DNA from: Deltaproteobacteria bacterium
GTDB taxonomy: Bacteria > Desulfobacterota > Desulfomonilia > UBA1062
Assembly: GCA_023230665.1 (NCBI GenBank)
Contig: JALNWY010000051.1
Coordinates: forward strand, 1 to 18,823
DNA length: 18,823 nucleotides
Direction: 5' to 3'
The number at the start of each line of letters is the position of its first letter. Positions within the stretch are counted from its first letter, which is position 1. Positions 17,289 to 18,823 of this stretch are shown piece after piece. Made by a program: the position numbers and the translations under genes. The notes under the pieces were generated by a model. It saw nothing but the letters and a program-made list of their open reading frames with translations, did no database searches and was not told the DNA's origin.

Positions 17289-18248
17289 ATGAGGATACCG
17301 CAGATCCACCCCCCTTTAAAGGAAGTCTATCTGCTCACAGGCGAGGAGGTGTTCCTCATCGAGGAACAGCTTGCCGCAGCCAAGGCGCTGCTGGGCGAAG
17401 ACGCGTCAATGAACAGCTCGTGGTACCAGGCCCAGGAGATCCAGCGGATCGAGGATGTCGTGGAGCTCTGCATCACCATGCCGTTTTTCACTGACAGACG
17501 GCTCATCGTCATAAGAAATTTTCACAAGATGGGGCAGAAGGAAAAGGAGCGGGTCCTGGCCTATGTCCAGCAGCCGAGCAGCTTCACCACCCTGATCCTC
17601 ACCATGGAGGGGGTGGCTGAGCGCGAGGAGAAAAAATATGCGAAGGGGATCCCCGCAGGCCTGGAGATACTGCGTTTCAGCGCCCTCAAGGGCAGGGATC
17701 TCCATGACTGGATAGCCGGCAGAGTCAGGATATACGGAAAGACCATGGACCGGGACGCGGTTTACCTGCTCGCAGAGGCAACCGGGGGCAACCTCTGGTT
17801 CATCGCATCCGAGGTCGAAAAACTCTGCCTGTACGCCGGGAATAATCCGTCCGTCACGATCAGGGACGTCGAATACCTGGTCATGGAATCCCACGAGCCG
17901 CCGGTCTTCGCCTTCATGGATTCCCTGTTCGAGCGGAAAAAGGACACCATGGTGAGGCTCTACGAGCTCGAGCACACCGGGATAAACGAGCTCGAGGTGA
18001 TTACCCGGATCGAGAATCAGATCGCCCAGCACTACCAGATCCTCTGCTGCGGGAAAAACAGCCGCGCCGGGGTGCATCCCTATGTGGAGAAGAAGATCCT
18101 GGGCCGCAGGTCGCTCTGGAGCGCATCTCAGCTCGTCGATCTGCTCCAGGCGGTGCGCCGGGTCGAGCACGGAATCAAGTCCGGGCGGACCCTGCACCCG
18201 TACACGGCTATTCAGGAGGCGTTGCTGGGGGCGTTGTTCCCGGCATGA
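17289..18248 (+). CDS. holA: DNA polymerase III delta subunit
   Basis: HolA is the clamp-loader subunit that opens the sliding beta clamp. The 319 residues have the family outline: YLLTGEEVFLIEEQL at the N terminus (the LxGxExFLI motif), domain I strand FTDRRLIVIRNF, a middle helical region with the ATGGNLWFIASEVEKL signature, and a C-terminal helical collar with a basic YTAIQEALLGALFPA end. Delta lacks a functional Walker A loop, as here. ATG 17289 overlaps the lptE stop by four bases (ATGA). Length is close to the usual 330-345. The stop lies within an inverted repeat that faces rpsT. Confidence 0.93.
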   Translation: MRIPQIHPPLKEVYLLTGEEVFLIEEQLAAAKALLGEDASMNSSWYQAQEIQRIEDVVELCITMPFFTDRRLIVIRNFHKMGQKEKERVLAYVQQPSSFTTLILTMEGVAEREEKKYAKGIPAGLEILRFSALKGRDLHDWIAGRVRIYGKTMDRDAVYLLAEATGGNLWFIASEVEKLCLYAGNNPSVTIRDVEYLVMESHEPPVFAFMDSLFERKKDTMVRLYELEHTGINELEVITRIENQIAQHYQILCCGKNSRAGVHPYVEKKILGRRSLWSASQLVDLLQAVRRVEHGIKSGRTLHPYTAIQEALLGALFPA

Positions 18249-18269
18249 TCCCTTCTTTCCAAGGGATCA
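18246..18269. terminator. Hairpin between convergent holA and rpsT
   Basis: TGATCCCTT (18246-18254) and AAGGGATCA (18261-18269) form a perfect 9-bp stem with a six-base loop. The left arm includes the holA stop codon. Its place between convergent genes suggests a shared terminator, but there is no T-tract directly after it on either strand; the plus-strand T-run at 18293-18297 is 23 bases away. Confidence 0.4.
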
Positions 18270-18296
18270 CGGCCGGCACGAAAAGCGGGACTGTTT

Positions 18297-18563
18297 TTAA
18301 GAGGCCTGGGAATTGAACTTCCTGGTAAGCCGGGAGATCTTCCTTGATGCGGCATTGCGGTGAAGGATGCCCTTGTTCACCGCGCTGTCCAGACGTGCGA
18401 GAGTTTCTTTGAAATATTTCTGCGCCCCGTCGGTATTGCTCTCTTCCAAGGAGCTGAACGTCTTCTTCACCGACGTGCTGATGGTGGATTTATAGCTCTT
18501 GTTTCTCAGCCTTCTCTTTCTGGACTGTCTCACCCTTTTCAGGGCTGAAGCATGATTGGCCAT
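18297..18563 (-). CDS. rpsT: 30S ribosomal protein S20
   Basis: S20 binds 16S rRNA early in small-subunit assembly. The 88-residue, Lys/Arg/Ser-rich protein starts MANHASALKRVRQSRKRRLRN and contains the conserved IHRNAASRKISRLTRK stretch (here ILHRNAASRK), with the standard length. AGGAGG at 18575-18580 (read on the minus strand) is 11 bases before the ATG, slightly long. A strong promoter is present upstream. It is a single-gene unit convergent with holA. Confidence 0.97.
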   Translation of the reverse strand: MANHASALKRVRQSRKRRLRNKSYKSTISTSVKKTFSSLEESNTDGAQKYFKETLARLDSAVNKGILHRNAASRKISRLTRKFNSQAS

Positions 18564-18605
18564 TCCTTGCTGTTCCTCCTTTTCTCAAAAAACCCGAGGT
18601 GATTC

Positions 18606-18634
18606 TTATTAGCTATGCTTCTTCCATATGTCAA
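18606..18634 (-). promoter_or_regulatory. Predicted sigma70-type promoter of rpsT
   Basis: Read on the minus strand, TTGACA (18634-18629) is a perfect -35 box, followed by a 17-bp spacer and TAATAA (18611-18606). Transcription would start near 18599, giving a leader of about 36 bases. A strong promoter suits a ribosomal protein gene. Confidence 0.65.
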
Positions 18635-18720
18635 GCCCTTTGTCTGCTCCACTGCACGAAATCCTCCTCGTCCCGATAGCGGTCCAGGCTCTCGCATCCT
18701 TCTTCCCCGGTCCACCCGAT

Positions 18721-18823
18721 TCAGCCTTGCGGATCGGCCAGATGGCACGCGACGAAATGGCCCTTTCCCTTTTCCTGAAGCAAGGGCGGCTCTTGTGCGC
18801 ATATCCCTCCGGCCCGGGGGCAC
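18721..18823 (-). CDS. Oligopeptide/dipeptide ABC transporter ATP-binding protein, 3' end only
   Basis: Only the last 33 codons lie in the window; the gene enters from the right edge. They read CPRAGGICAQEPPLLQ, then GHFVACHLAD near the end, which is the C-terminal extension of DppD/DppF- and OppD/OppF-type ATPases (pattern RCP...C...PPL......VACHL), with its cysteines. The family powers peptide or nickel import. The TGA stop is at 18723-18721, 86 bp before the rpsT -35 box. Which of the paired subunits it is cannot be told. Confidence 0.82.
   Translation of the reverse strand, partial: CPRAGGICAQEPPLLQEKGKGHFVACHLADPQG

Noticed and set aside
18539..18823. 94-codon minus-strand frame at the right edge
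   Set aside because: It overlaps rpsT and its promoter, and a neighbouring frame encodes the recognisable transporter C terminus over the same bases.

Overview
This window looks like chromosomal DNA from a GC-rich, diderm (Gram-negative) bacterium, most likely a member of the former Deltaproteobacteria (Desulfobacterota-like). The grounds are an LptE lipoprotein for LPS export, a sigma-32 (RpoH) type factor, a YidC with a large periplasmic domain, the proteobacterial order leuS-lptE-holA, and many LysM, beta-propeller and Ig-like envelope proteins. The taxonomic placement is inferred from gene content and order, not from a search.

Layout. (1) 1-293 is non-coding or unassigned sequence with two perfect inverted repeats and a sigma70-like promoter. 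(2) 294-5198 (+) is one tightly packed operon: rpmH, rnpA, yidD, yidC, jag/khpB, mnmE and an rsmG-family gene. Most of its junctions overlap or are under 25 bp. mnmG, often next to mnmE, is absent. (3) 5185-6497 (-) is a two-gene unit, rpoH followed by a small heat-shock protein gene, whose end overlaps the end of the rsmG-family gene. (4) 6498-6690 is a divergent intergenic region with three copies of CCGATA. (5) 6691-8202 (+) is an MltD-like lytic transglycosylase lipoprotein with three LysM domains. (6) 8366-9742 (+) is a secreted protein of seven propeller-like repeats plus one Ig-like domain, with its own good promoter. (7) 9779-14136 (-) is a PBP1A gene followed, with a one-base overlap, by a two-LysM protein whose C-terminal half I do not recognise but which appears internally duplicated. 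(8) 14137-14372 is a divergent gap containing an 11-codon reading frame coupled to leuS. (9) 14373-18248 (+) is the overlapping leuS-lptE-holA operon. (10) 18297-18563 (-) is rpsT, with a clear promoter. (11) 18721-18823 (-) is the last 33 codons of an oligopeptide/dipeptide ABC transporter ATPase.

How it works together. The first operon joins ribosome assembly, RNase P, membrane protein insertion and tRNA/rRNA modification, the classic rpmH cluster. The middle is about the envelope: a stress sigma factor with its chaperone, a murein hydrolase, a bifunctional murein synthase and a LysM partner candidate. The third block joins leucine charging, LPS assembly and replication clamp loading, a long-conserved order without an obvious shared function.

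I see no CRISPR array, transposon, integrase, tRNA or rRNA gene. The window is mostly housekeeping. The points most worth a second look are the duplicated unknown domain in the PBP1A operon, the missing canonical start codon of mnmE, the short reading frame coupled to leuS, and the CCGATA repeats between rpoH and mltD. I found no convincing wholly new multi-gene system.
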